Shown here piece by piece: positions 1-8,037 of a DNA stretch of 64,000 bases. Numbering within the stretch: the first letter of the stretch is position 1; every line of letters starts with the position of its first letter. Made by a program: the position numbers and the translations under genes. The stretch spans positions 1-64,000 of the forward strand of contig JAQWQC010000013.1 of NCBI GenBank assembly GCA_029245025.1. The letters run 5' to 3'. The notes beneath the pieces are model-generated. The model was not told where the DNA came from, did not search any database, and saw nothing but the letters and a program-made list of their open reading frames with translations. This DNA comes from Rhodospirillaceae bacterium. Its GTDB lineage: Bacteria > Pseudomonadota > Alphaproteobacteria > Rhodospirillales > Rhodospirillaceae.

Positions 1-1
1 G

Positions 2-100
2 CAGAAAGACCGGGATCGCTTTATCGACCTCACATATTCGCCGCTGCTGCGCGAAGGAGACCTTCCTGTCTCTGCTGCCTTCACACGCGAAAACAAGTAA
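2..100 (+). CDS. C-terminal end of an unidentified protein (partial)
   Basis: An open frame enters from the left edge and ends at TAA (98-100), giving 32 residues that finish ...AAFTRENK. The codon usage matches the neighbours and the methyltransferase start follows 30 bases later, so this is probably the tail of a real gene in the same direction. There is too little sequence to name a family. Confidence 0.45.
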   Translation, partial: QKDRDRFIDLTYSPLLREGDLPVSAAFTRENK

Positions 101-130
101 GTTCCACGGCCAGAGTTAAGGAAAAATATT

Positions 131-1333
131 ATGTTAGATCGTCGCTCCCTCTTCGCCGCAACAGCCGCTGTTGGATCGTTCGTCGGCGCTGCATTTGGGT
201 CCAGCAAAGCCAATGCCGCAGCACACACCAGCGTTAACCTGGCCCCTAAAGGTGATATCGAGAAACGTGGCTCCAAAGGACGCCTAGAGCGCCTGCCTGA
301 ATTAGACCTTGAGAGCAAGCATGACTTTGTCACTGGCTTCCGGAGCTTTCATGGTCGGTTCAATCGCCCCGCAAGCAAGCGCATTGATAAAATACTCGAA
401 GAGAACGGTCTGGACCCCAAGGCCAAATACTCAATGGAAGAAGTGAATAAACTGGTTGAGAATGATCCGCTTGTTCAAATGAGTGGTCGGACCTGGATAA
501 GTAATCAGCAGATCACTTGGAAAATTCTGCAAGACCATTTTCATGAAAATGCTGACGCTTACATCGCTGAAATGGAATCAGCGGATAATGTTGGGCCTGG
601 CACTTTAGAACTCAATCCAGGTATGGAGTTACCTAAATACACCAAGCACGAGATACATATTCAACCTGGCGGTTATGTTGGCGATGAATTTGCTGGCCAC
701 ATTTATCACTATGGTACCAACAGTTTCTATGTCGGCGCCATTGGTGATAACGAGCAAGATCAAATACACATCGGCACCGCCAACCGCCTTCCTTTGCCAG
801 AAGACGGTAAGGTCAACCGTATCCTTGACATGGGCTGCGGCACAGGTCAGCTGACCGTCGCACTTAAAGAGCGGTTCCCAGACGCAGAAGTTTGGGGCAT
901 CGATGCTGGTGGGCCAATGGTTCGCTACGCGCACATGCGTGCTCGTGACCTAGACGTTGATGTGAACTTTGCTCAACGGCTGGTCGAAGACACTAAGTTC
1001 GAAGACGGTTACTTCGATATCGTAACGTCTTACATCATCAACCATGAACTACCGCAGGTTAACAGTCGCGCGATGATCGCCGAAGCCCATCGGATCACCC
1101 GCAAAGGCGGTTACTTCTACCCGATCGACTTCCGCTCTGGTGGCGATAAAGGTCGCGCTTTTGGCCAATACCGCCGGTGGTGGGATCATCGTTGGAATAC
1201 GGAAGTGTGGAGCCGCGAATACCACACGCTGGATTTCGAGGGTGAAATTGAGAAAGCAGGCTTTACCTTTAATAAAGAAACCAGACCGGCTCTTCCTGGG
1301 TTTGGAGCCCGCCATGCCGAGAAGAAAGCTTAA
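131..1333 (+). CDS. Tat-signal class I SAM-dependent methyltransferase (copy 1)
   Basis: 400 residues. The N-terminus MLDRRSLFAATAAVGSF has twin arginines, a hydrophobic stretch and a small-residue end near residues 27-31 (KANAAA), which is the layout of a twin-arginine export signal. The class I methyltransferase core follows at about residues 230-350: motif I ILDMGCGTG, the acidic strand end VWGIDAGG, and motif IV-like FDIVTSYIINH. About 190 residues between signal and Rossmann core match no family I recognise. Position 131 is the natural start because it places the Tat motif at the very N-terminus. A paralogue with the same architecture lies immediately downstream. The methyl acceptor is unknown. 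Export is inferred; SAM is normally cytoplasmic, so the enzyme may act before export or be membrane-tethered. Confidence 0.85.
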   Translation: MLDRRSLFAATAAVGSFVGAAFGSSKANAAAHTSVNLAPKGDIEKRGSKGRLERLPELDLESKHDFVTGFRSFHGRFNRPASKRIDKILEENGLDPKAKYSMEEVNKLVENDPLVQMSGRTWISNQQITWKILQDHFHENADAYIAEMESADNVGPGTLELNPGMELPKYTKHEIHIQPGGYVGDEFAGHIYHYGTNSFYVGAIGDNEQDQIHIGTANRLPLPEDGKVNRILDMGCGTGQLTVALKERFPDAEVWGIDAGGPMVRYAHMRARDLDVDVNFAQRLVEDTKFEDGYFDIVTSYIINHELPQVNSRAMIAEAHRITRKGGYFYPIDFRSGGDKGRAFGQYRRWWDHRWNTEVWSREYHTLDFEGEIEKAGFTFNKETRPALPGFGARHAEKKA

Positions 1334-1365
1334 GTGTAAGGCACAAACATAGGTTTAGACGAATT

Positions 1366-1401
1366 GCCCCGCCCTGACGACTTAGGGCGGGGCCTTTTTT
1401 T
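1366..1401 (+). terminator. Rho-independent terminator after methyltransferase copy 1
   Basis: A perfect 10-bp GC-rich stem (GCCCCGCCCT at 1366-1375, AGGGCGGGGC at 1384-1393) with an 8-base loop is followed by C and seven T (1395-1401). It lies 32 bases past the stop codon and separates the two methyltransferases into independent transcripts. Confidence 0.92.
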
Positions 1402-1464
1402 GTAACTGGAGACGAGACAGTTACGATTTCCAGCGCATTAAGTGGTTCACAAAGGACCTCCGTC

Positions 1465-1668
1465 ATGGCTGATACCCTCTCACAAAAAACTAAGAAGCCC
1501 ACGACAGAAGACGCTACCGTCGCGCCGACGAAACCCTAACAGCTTTCGGAATCCCACTCACCAGTATCACAGGCATGCTAACCAACAGTTTTATAGCTGA
1601 TCCCAGCGCTGGCTTTATTTTCGCAGACCACTAGGTATGAGTGAACGACATGGTCACCGTAATCGCCA
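1465..1668 (+). other. Possible decayed small gene between the methyltransferases
   Basis: The 500-base gap after the terminator has no intact gene of useful length. A 24-codon frame (ATG 1465, stop 1537-1539) has an AAGGACC-like ribosome site just upstream. After a one-base shift the reading continues as a protein-like stretch (LTAFGIPLTSITGM...) to a TAG near 1632. This resembles a frameshifted remnant, but no family can be named. The remainder up to 1901 shows nothing identifiable. Confidence 0.25.
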
Positions 1669-1901
1669 AAATCTCAGAAATAAGTGGGTTGGTGAATTTG
1701 TGTTGCCGACGTTAGTGATGAAGGAAAAGGCGCACTTGAGAGGGGTTTCGGCGGCTTGACCACATATTAAACGCATAGGCAAAAACCTCGGTTTCAGCAT
1801 CCTAAAAACTATCTCTGGTATGGGCTTCAGGCCCAATAAATGGCACACTTTAACCATAAGCATTACTAAGTCATGTGAACCATCACTTTAGGAGTCTCGC
1901 A

Positions 1902-3113
1902 ATGCTCGACCGTCGTTCTCTCTTTGCCGCCACTGCAGCCGTTGGATCTTTCGTCAGCGCTGCATTTGGTGGCCGTAAAGCGCAAGCTGCCACCAGCTAT
2001 ACGTCAAGGAATTTATCGCCGCCTGGTGACGTGAACAAGCGCGGCACCAAGGGCCGTTTTGAGCGCGTTCCGGAACTAGACCTCGAAAGCAAGTGGGACT
2101 TCGTCACAGGCTTTAGGCAATTCCAGCAAAGATTCGGTCCAGTCACTCGGAAACGAATTGCTAAAATTATGGAGGACAAAGGCCTAGACCCTAAGGCAAG
2201 AGTATCCTTCGACGAAGCGCTGAAGTTAGTTGAAGACGACCTCCTCGTTCAAACAAGTGGCCGCACCTGGATCAGCAACCAGCAGGTCACCTGGAAAATC
2301 TTTCATGACTATTATCACGAGCACGCTGAAGAGTATCTGGCGGAGATGGAGACGGCTGACACCGCAGGACCCGGTACCTTGGAACTTAACCCCAACCTAG
2401 ATATTCCAGACTATATTCGGCACGAAATTCATATACAGCCAGGTGGATATGTCGGTGACGAATTTGCGGGTCACATTTATCATCATGGAACCAACAGCTT
2501 CTCTGCAGGAATTCCATTTTTAGGTGATAACGAGCAAGACCAAATTCCAATTAGAACAGTTGAGCGGCTCCCCCTACCCGCTGATGGAAAGGTAAAACGC
2601 ATTCTAGATATGGGCTGCGGAATTGGTCGGATGCCTGTTGCGCTAAAAGAACGCTTCCCAGAGGCAGAAGTGTGGGGCATTGACGCTGGCGGCCCCATGG
2701 TCCGTTACGCTCACATGCGCGCTAACGACCTTGGAGTTGATGTGAACTTTGCCCAACGTTTGGCTGAAGACACGAAGTTCGAAGATGGCTATTTCGATAT
2801 CGTTGTCTCAAGCATTATCAATCACGAAATACCTTCAGAAGACAATAAGAAGGTCATCGCTGAAGCCTACCGTGTGACGCGCAAAGGCGGCTACTATTAC
2901 CCGATAGATTTCCGCACAACTGGCGGAACAGGAACGGTTTACAGCCAATACCGGCGCTGGTGGGACCATCGCTGGAATTGCGAACCATGGTCCCCTGAGT
3001 TTGTTGCCTTCGATTTCGAAGATGAGATTGAAAAAGCAGGGTTTGTGATCAACAAAGAGACAAAACCTGCCCAGCCTGGCTTTGGCGCCCGTCACGCAGA
3101 GAAGTTGGCTTAG
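1902..3113 (+). CDS. Tat-signal class I SAM-dependent methyltransferase (copy 2)
   Basis: 403 residues from ATG 1902. This start is preferred over the in-frame GTG at 1875 because AGGAG (1889-1893) is well placed and because the protein then begins MLDRRSLFAATAAVGSF, identical to copy 1. It keeps the twin-arginine signal, the unassigned middle region and the class I core (ILDMGCGIG, VWGIDAGG, FDIVVSSIINH). The two proteins are close paralogues over their full length, with substitutions scattered throughout, so this is an old tandem duplication. Copy 2 carries a small insertion near the Rossmann core (SFSAGIPFLGDNEQDQ against SFYVGAIGDNEQDQ). The substrate is unknown. Confidence 0.85.
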   Translation: MLDRRSLFAATAAVGSFVSAAFGGRKAQAATSYTSRNLSPPGDVNKRGTKGRFERVPELDLESKWDFVTGFRQFQQRFGPVTRKRIAKIMEDKGLDPKARVSFDEALKLVEDDLLVQTSGRTWISNQQVTWKIFHDYYHEHAEEYLAEMETADTAGPGTLELNPNLDIPDYIRHEIHIQPGGYVGDEFAGHIYHHGTNSFSAGIPFLGDNEQDQIPIRTVERLPLPADGKVKRILDMGCGIGRMPVALKERFPEAEVWGIDAGGPMVRYAHMRANDLGVDVNFAQRLAEDTKFEDGYFDIVVSSIINHEIPSEDNKKVIAEAYRVTRKGGYYYPIDFRTTGGTGTVYSQYRRWWDHRWNCEPWSPEFVAFDFEDEIEKAGFVINKETKPAQPGFGARHAEKLA

Positions 3114-3136
3114 ACAAGCCCAATACCAACCAACTT

Positions 3137-3177
3137 AAACCCCGCTCTCGGATAAACCGATGGGCGGGGTTTTTTAT
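3137..3177 (+). terminator. Rho-independent terminator after methyltransferase copy 2
   Basis: The outer stem ACCCCGC (3139-3145) pairs with GCGGGGT (3164-3170), with an inner TCGG/CCGA pairing, and a T-run follows. It lies 25 bases after the stop codon. Confidence 0.88.
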
Positions 3178-3208
3178 TTAAGAACCATATTCTCAGCAGC
3201 TCAAATAA

Positions 3209-3526
3209 TTATTCAACAACAACGATCTCGGCGTGAAGGGGTTTACTCGCATCAAACCGTTGTTTTTGTTCTTCAGAAGCAGGTTCTTGGTGAATTTCTT
3301 TCCAATCGTTATAGGGGATACCGTACACGATCTCCCGCGCCTCATCATAATCTAACGGACTGCCATAATGCTCAGAGGCTGCTTTAACCCATTTGGCCAG
3401 GCAATTTCGACAGAAACCGGACAGTCCCATTAAATCTATATTCTGCACGTCGGTGCGCGCTTGTAGATGCTTAACCAAGCCGCGGAAAGCAGCCGCTTCG
3501 ATTTTCGTTCGCGTTTCTTCGTCCAT
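3209..3526 (-). CDS. DUF1244 family protein
   Basis: 105 residues, all-alpha in appearance. It contains the family's characteristic segment around residues 30-75 (LMGLSGFCRNCLAKW, then YDEAREIVYGIPYNDWK). The family is widespread in proteobacteria and its function is not established; the CRNC pair could bind a metal or be redox-active. The length is normal for the family. The gene lies 28 bases downstream of the N-formylglutamate amidohydrolase on the same strand and is probably cotranscribed with it. Confidence 0.88.
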   Translation of the reverse strand: MDEETRTKIEAAAFRGLVKHLQARTDVQNIDLMGLSGFCRNCLAKWVKAASEHYGSPLDYDEAREIVYGIPYNDWKEIHQEPASEEQKQRFDASKPLHAEIVVVE

Positions 3527-3554
3527 TTTGTCCTCGTAATTATATCGTTGCTTG

Positions 3555-4376
3555 TTAGTGATGCATGATCGACCGAAGCCTCAGGTCATCAATAAGAGGT
3601 GTTAGAACTGTTTCAAGTACACCTACCCACTGCATTACACCCGCCCGGTCGGTTAAAAGATCTTGGCGAATCTCAATCTGAACATTGGCCAAGCCTTGAG
3701 CGCCCGCATGAACTTTGAGCGTGTAACCATACTCAATGCCTGAATAGGGTTGATTGTCACCAATATTGTAATCACCGCATTTTCTTAGTCCGGCAATAAC
3801 CGAATCGCCTAACCGCCTATCTGCAGCCGACATCACACCTATTTGCCAGGAGCGCTCTTCCTCTCCAAAGTCAGGGGTAAAGGAGTGTACTGAAACCAAC
3901 AATGGCCCCTTATCTGCCGCACACAACCGCGCCATTTCATGACTCACAGCCACATGATAGGGCCAGTAAAATAGTTTTGCGCGTCGCAACCGTTCTTGGT
4001 CTGAAAGGTCTGCGTTAGCAGGAATAGTTATTCCATCGCTGACATTCGGCATCGAAGCTGGATCACCCAGAGATCGGTTTGGGTCGACGATCAAACGCGA
4101 GTACTGACTAAGAACGGCTGTCGCCCTTAACCGTGTCGCCAATTCTGTGGCAACCAAAGCAGCGCCGGGATCCCATGCAATGTGACGGACGAGGTCATCG
4201 CCCTCCAATCCTAATTGATTCATCGCCGCAGGTACCGCATTGCCCGCGTGGTCTGCAATGATAAGAACTCCGCGCGCGTCGCTAGGGTTATGAATCAGGA
4301 CTGGATCCGGGTCCTCTGGCGACAGAGCGGTAGGACAATAGTATGCCTGCGCGGCGTTCATTCTCTTTATTGACAT
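3555..4376 (-). CDS. N-formylglutamate amidohydrolase family protein
   Basis: 273 residues. The family signature is visible: an N-terminal VLIIADHAGNAVP segment with the metal-binding-type DHAGN, an SRLIVDPNRS block and LLVSVHSFTP. These enzymes hydrolyse N-formyl-L-glutamate (last step of one histidine degradation route) or related N-acyl acids. No hut genes are nearby, so the physiological substrate is uncertain. The start is uncertain: ATG 4376 or ATG 4361. It is transcribed away from the EamA gene and the two share a short intergenic region. Confidence 0.85.
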   Translation of the reverse strand: MSIKRMNAAQAYYCPTALSPEDPDPVLIHNPSDARGVLIIADHAGNAVPAAMNQLGLEGDDLVRHIAWDPGAALVATELATRLRATAVLSQYSRLIVDPNRSLGDPASMPNVSDGITIPANADLSDQERLRRAKLFYWPYHVAVSHEMARLCAADKGPLLVSVHSFTPDFGEEERSWQIGVMSAADRRLGDSVIAGLRKCGDYNIGDNQPYSGIEYGYTLKVHAGAQGLANVQIEIRQDLLTDRAGVMQWVGVLETVLTPLIDDLRLRSIMHH

Positions 4377-4436
4377 ACAAATGCTATAAGCACGAACAGG
4401 CCGATAGTTTCAACCCGCAATACAAGGCAACCCCTG

Positions 4437-5336
4437 ATGTCCCGTTTTGCCCTGCCTGCGGTATTGCTTGGCGCATTTATACTCTCATCCTCTGCAATCT
4501 TTGTGCGCCTTAGTGAAGTTGGTCCAATTGCGACGGGCATGTACCGCATGCTGCTTGCTCTGCCAATCTTTTGGATCTGGTTGATTGTCGACGATCATCG
4601 AGCGGACTCTCGCAATACACGCAACGGCCTCCCAAAAAGCGGACGTGACATCATGCTCGTAGTACTGGCGGGGCTATTTTATGCCGCTGATCTAGCCGTC
4701 TGGCACATCTCTGTAAATCTAACGACGGTTGCAAACTCCACAGCTTTGGGAAACACCGCACCAGTATTCGTAGCAATCGCTTCATTTGTCTTGTTTAACG
4801 AACGCATGACTCGCCTATTCGTCGCGGGGCTAATTCTTGCCATGACCGGGACCGGGGTTCTGGTCGCCCGCAGCTTTTCAATATCCTTGGACAATGTTCT
4901 CGGAGATGCGTTGGGACTTCTCACAGGGGTTTTTTATGCGGGGTACATCCTAACCGTCGCGCGAATTCGAAAACGAGTATCTACGCCAGCGGTACTAGCC
5001 ATTAGTGGGCTAGTCTGCGGCGGCGTTCTTGGTCTCACAGCGTTTATTATTGACGAGCAATTTATTCCAATAACGTTGCTCGGTTGGGCATGGCTATTCG
5101 GCTTGGCTTACCTCTGCCAATTAGGCGGCCAAACGCTCATTATTGCAGCACTGCCATACTTACCGACGAGCTTTGGCGCCGTTGCGCTCTTAATCCAACC
5201 AATCGGCACGGCCATAATAGGCTGGCTCGTCTTATCGGAGGCTATAACCACAGACAAAGCAATCGGTATTGCCGCAATTCTGGGAGGCATTTGGCTTGCA
5301 CGAAAAGGCACCTGGAGCGCTGACGCTAAAAAATGA
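4437..5336 (+). CDS. EamA/DMT superfamily transporter
   Basis: 299 residues with about ten hydrophobic segments in two similar halves, the arrangement of DMT-superfamily exporters (EamA domains near residues 5-145 and 155-290). Typical features include the first-helix segment SSSAIFVRLSEVGPIA and a second-half AVALLIQPIGTAIIGWLVLSEA. Such proteins are inner-membrane permeases or exporters of small metabolites; the substrate cannot be read from the sequence. ATG 4437 starts directly at the first helix. Confidence 0.88.
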   Translation: MSRFALPAVLLGAFILSSSAIFVRLSEVGPIATGMYRMLLALPIFWIWLIVDDHRADSRNTRNGLPKSGRDIMLVVLAGLFYAADLAVWHISVNLTTVANSTALGNTAPVFVAIASFVLFNERMTRLFVAGLILAMTGTGVLVARSFSISLDNVLGDALGLLTGVFYAGYILTVARIRKRVSTPAVLAISGLVCGGVLGLTAFIIDEQFIPITLLGWAWLFGLAYLCQLGGQTLIIAALPYLPTSFGAVALLIQPIGTAIIGWLVLSEAITTDKAIGIAAILGGIWLARKGTWSADAKK

Positions 5337-5394
5337 AATCGAAATCTCTCCGCGCCCTCTAGCAGGAACCCGCGCAGCCGCGTAGTGTTGGGGC

Positions 5395-6822
5395 ATGACA
5401 AGAGAACGTCGTGGAAAAATAATTGCTACTCTAGGTCCAGCTTCCAGCTCCGGTGATACAATCGCCGACTTGTATGAGGCTGGCGCCGATGTTTTCCGCC
5501 TTAATTTTAGTCATGGCAGCCATGAAGACCATGCCGCCCGTATCGCCAAAATCAGAGCTTTAGAAAAAAAGGTTGGGCATCCGATCGGTATTTTGATGGA
5601 CCTGCAGGGCCCCAAACTTCGACTTGGCACATTTGCGAATGAAGAAGGTATCGTTCTTAAAGGCAACACTGCGTTCCGACTGGATATGGACGACACTCCA
5701 GGAGACGAAACTCGCGTCGGTCTCCCCCACCCTGAGATTTTTAAGGCCCTCAATCCTGGCGCCACTCTCCTAGTCAACGACGGGCACGTACGCTTTGAAG
5801 TACTGGATTGCGGAGAAGACTGGGCCAACACAAAAGTTATCGTCCCCGGCTCGCTAACAAATCGGAAGGGTGTCAACGTTCCAGACGTAACTCTGCCTTT
5901 GCCAGCGATGACAGATAAAGATATAGCCGACCTCAACTTTGGCCTCGATTTAGGAGTCGACTGGGTCGCTCTGTCTTTCGTTCAGAACCCGAAGGACGTT
6001 ATTGAACTGAAGGCTCGCGTCAACGACCGGGCAACTGTCATTGCAAAGTTAGAAAAGCCCGCCGCGCTTAGGCACTTAGACGAGATCGTCCAAGAAGCTG
6101 ACGGTGTCATGATTGCCCGCGGCGACTTAGGCGTCGAAGTACCCCTTGAACAAGTACCCGTGCTACAGAAAAGAATAATTCGAGCCTGTCGCTCCGTTGG
6201 TAAGCCATCGATCGTTGCAACACAGATGCTTGAGACAATGATCAAGTCTCCAATGCCGACGCGGGCAGAAGCTTCTGATGTCGCAACCGCAGTATACGAC
6301 GGCGCCGACGCTGTAATGCTGTCGGCAGAAACCGCTGCCGGAGACTATCCAGTTCGGGCAGTAACAACGATGGATCGTATTATCTCTCAAGTTGAAAGCG
6401 ACGAGCATTACCTCAACATGATGGCTGCGGGCCACAAAGCCCATGGCGATTCTGCGCCAGACTCCATTACAGCTGCTGCCCGGCAGGTTGCCGCCAACTT
6501 AAAAGCAAAAGCTATTGTCACTTACACGACGTCTGGCTCAACCACGCTAAGAGCAGCTAGAGAGCGACCGCCAGCACGTATTCTATGCTTGACGCCAAGC
6601 GAATCCGTTGCACGGCGTTTCGCCCTCGTTTGGGGGGTGCACAGCGTTGTTAAACTGGCCCACACTCCAGATGAACGTATCGGTGCTGTCGCAATCGAAA
6701 CCGCTGCAAAAGAAGGCCTTGCAGAAGATGGAGACCTTCTCGTTGTGACTGCTGGAGTGCCTTTCGGCACAGTCGGATCCACTAATATGATCCGGGTCGT
6801 TCGGATGGGTGAACAGTACTAG
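5395..6822 (+). CDS. pyk: Pyruvate kinase
   Basis: 475 residues, normal bacterial length. It converts phosphoenolpyruvate and ADP to pyruvate and ATP in glycolysis. The N-terminus RGKIIATLGPASSS and FRLNFSHGSHEDH are classic. MDLQGPKLRLG, the catalytic lysine segment VIAKLEKPAAL, the metal-binding GVMIARGDLGVE and VMLSAETAAGDYPV follow in order. The C-terminal regulatory domain starts near residue 350. Convergent with rpmJ. Confidence 0.97.
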   Translation: MTRERRGKIIATLGPASSSGDTIADLYEAGADVFRLNFSHGSHEDHAARIAKIRALEKKVGHPIGILMDLQGPKLRLGTFANEEGIVLKGNTAFRLDMDDTPGDETRVGLPHPEIFKALNPGATLLVNDGHVRFEVLDCGEDWANTKVIVPGSLTNRKGVNVPDVTLPLPAMTDKDIADLNFGLDLGVDWVALSFVQNPKDVIELKARVNDRATVIAKLEKPAALRHLDEIVQEADGVMIARGDLGVEVPLEQVPVLQKRIIRACRSVGKPSIVATQMLETMIKSPMPTRAEASDVATAVYDGADAVMLSAETAAGDYPVRAVTTMDRIISQVESDEHYLNMMAAGHKAHGDSAPDSITAAARQVAANLKAKAIVTYTTSGSTTLRAARERPPARILCLTPSESVARRFALVWGVHSVVKLAHTPDERIGAVAIETAAKEGLAEDGDLLVVTAGVPFGTVGSTNMIRVVRMGEQY

Positions 6823-6928
6823 GGTCCAAATTCCCACACCGAGTGGATTCGGATCACAAAAAAACCTAGTAAACTGCGGTTCCTTGCATCTATTTGAAGC
6901 AAAAAATGCTCCAAAGGTCACTGTCGGA

Positions 6929-7054
6929 CTATCCTTGGCGGGCTTTAAAGCGCGGGTTCTTCTTGTTAATGACGTAAACGCGGCCTTTGCGGCGCACGAC
7001 GACGCAATTTTTGTCCCGCTTCTTGGCGGATTTAAGTGAACAGCGCACTTTCAT
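6929..7054 (-). CDS. rpmJ: 50S ribosomal protein L36 (zinc-free type)
   Basis: 41 residues from ATG 7054, too short for a length-filtered ORF list. It begins [17 protein letters not shown] and ends [13 protein letters not shown], the alphaproteobacterial L36 pattern. The canonical zinc-ribbon cysteine/histidine set is missing (only C5 and C17 remain), so this is the C-minus form that does not need zinc. It is a component of the large ribosomal subunit. Convergent with pyk. Confidence 0.93.
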   Translation of the reverse strand: MKVRCSLKSAKKRDKNCVVVRRKGRVYVINKKNPRFKARQG

Positions 7055-7120
7055 GGTGCTTTTCCTTGGTCAGCGATGGCCAGTAGTAGACCTGCCCTGT
7101 AGAAGTGGGGCTTATACCCA

Positions 7121-7144
7121 ACCCCTTGCTGCAGTGCAAGGGGT
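7121..7144 (-). promoter_or_regulatory. Perfect hairpin upstream of rpmJ
   Basis: Nine-base arms ACCCCTTGC (7121-7129) and GCAAGGGGT (7136-7144) surround a six-base loop. It is 67 bases upstream of the rpmJ start and about 50 bases past the end of the hydrolase pseudogene. Neither flank has a T-run, so it is not a standard terminator. It could be a leader structure of rpmJ or a leftover from the decayed gene. Confidence 0.4.
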
Positions 7145-7192
7145 CCAGCAAGAGGAACTAGGCGGTCTCAGCCGATTAGAACGCGCATTCAG

Positions 7193-7893
7193 CTAAGCCA
7201 AATAGCCCATCATAGCCGTTACGCCGTCAGGCTGATCTAACAGCGCTAAATGTTCATAATCCTTTGCAATCATGAGGCGAGTTCACGATGTTGCGCCAGC
7301 CATTTCCTGATGCAGATCTGGAGGCGTCAGCATGTCCCGCCGCCCGCAAACAAAAGCCTCGGAACTCAAATGGCATGAAGGTCACCTCGACCATCTTTGC
7401 GCCTCATTATTTATTGCGGCCTGTTGCCGAGCGAAAGCGCCTTGCATCACCCTTTCAGTCATTTCCAGCACAACGTCGCGAACCTCCGGTTTATTCATGC
7501 GGTCCTTGTGAACGAGATTAAGCATTAATAAGGAAGTTACCCCCCCCCTTAATTTTGCCCATGATCGCCAGCCTAATGAGGTCTTTAGGGGTCTTTACCT
7601 GCTCCGCGCTATCGGCACGCGCCTGGGTATCAACAAGAGCGAAACGCTCCACTCGCTCGGGCTCATGCCCTAGTAATCTCCTGGGCGACGTAGCCACGCA
7701 TAGAAAGTCCGGCCAGCGGAAACGTGTCTGGAGCACCCTCAAGAATGCGCTCTACCATATCACTAACTCCATCGTCATGGACAGGTCACCGACCATGCTC
7801 TCCAATGTATCAGCCAAATGATGAACCTGATGACCCCATTAGGCGTGGTCACACATCAAGCCCGGCAACAGTACAATTTGACGTTTAGGCTCT
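7193..7893 (-). pseudogene. Decayed alpha/beta hydrolase
   Basis: No intact frame exists, but the minus strand read across frames recovers an alpha/beta-fold hydrolase in the right order. The start is QIVLLPGLMCDHA, then an in-frame stop, then WGHQVHHLADTLES. Next comes the nucleophile-elbow region PLAGLSMRGYVAQEI, reached by a frameshift. Another shift gives HEPERVERFALVDTQARADS. The end EHLALLDQPDGVTAMM...YLA runs to a stop at 7193-7195, matching the family's catalytic-His region, where the expected GH-L is already changed. At least two frameshifts and several stops are needed. The short open frames on either strand here are fragments or chance. Confidence 0.8.
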
Positions 7894-8037
7894 GCCAACA
7901 CCCTTACGAAACTGCCGCGACTTCAAGACGTTTGGTTGACTTTATAGCGATCGTGCATCATATAAAGCAGCGCGAAAGAGGGTAGCGGCGCAAGACAAAC
8001 CGCATTTTTGAACCCCCGCAAGGACATTTCAATCTCC

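Noticed and set aside
7555-7821. Open frames on both strands between rpmJ and the helicase as real genes
   Set aside because: The only protein-like signal is a hydrolase broken across frames; the individual open frames are fragments of it or antisense to it.
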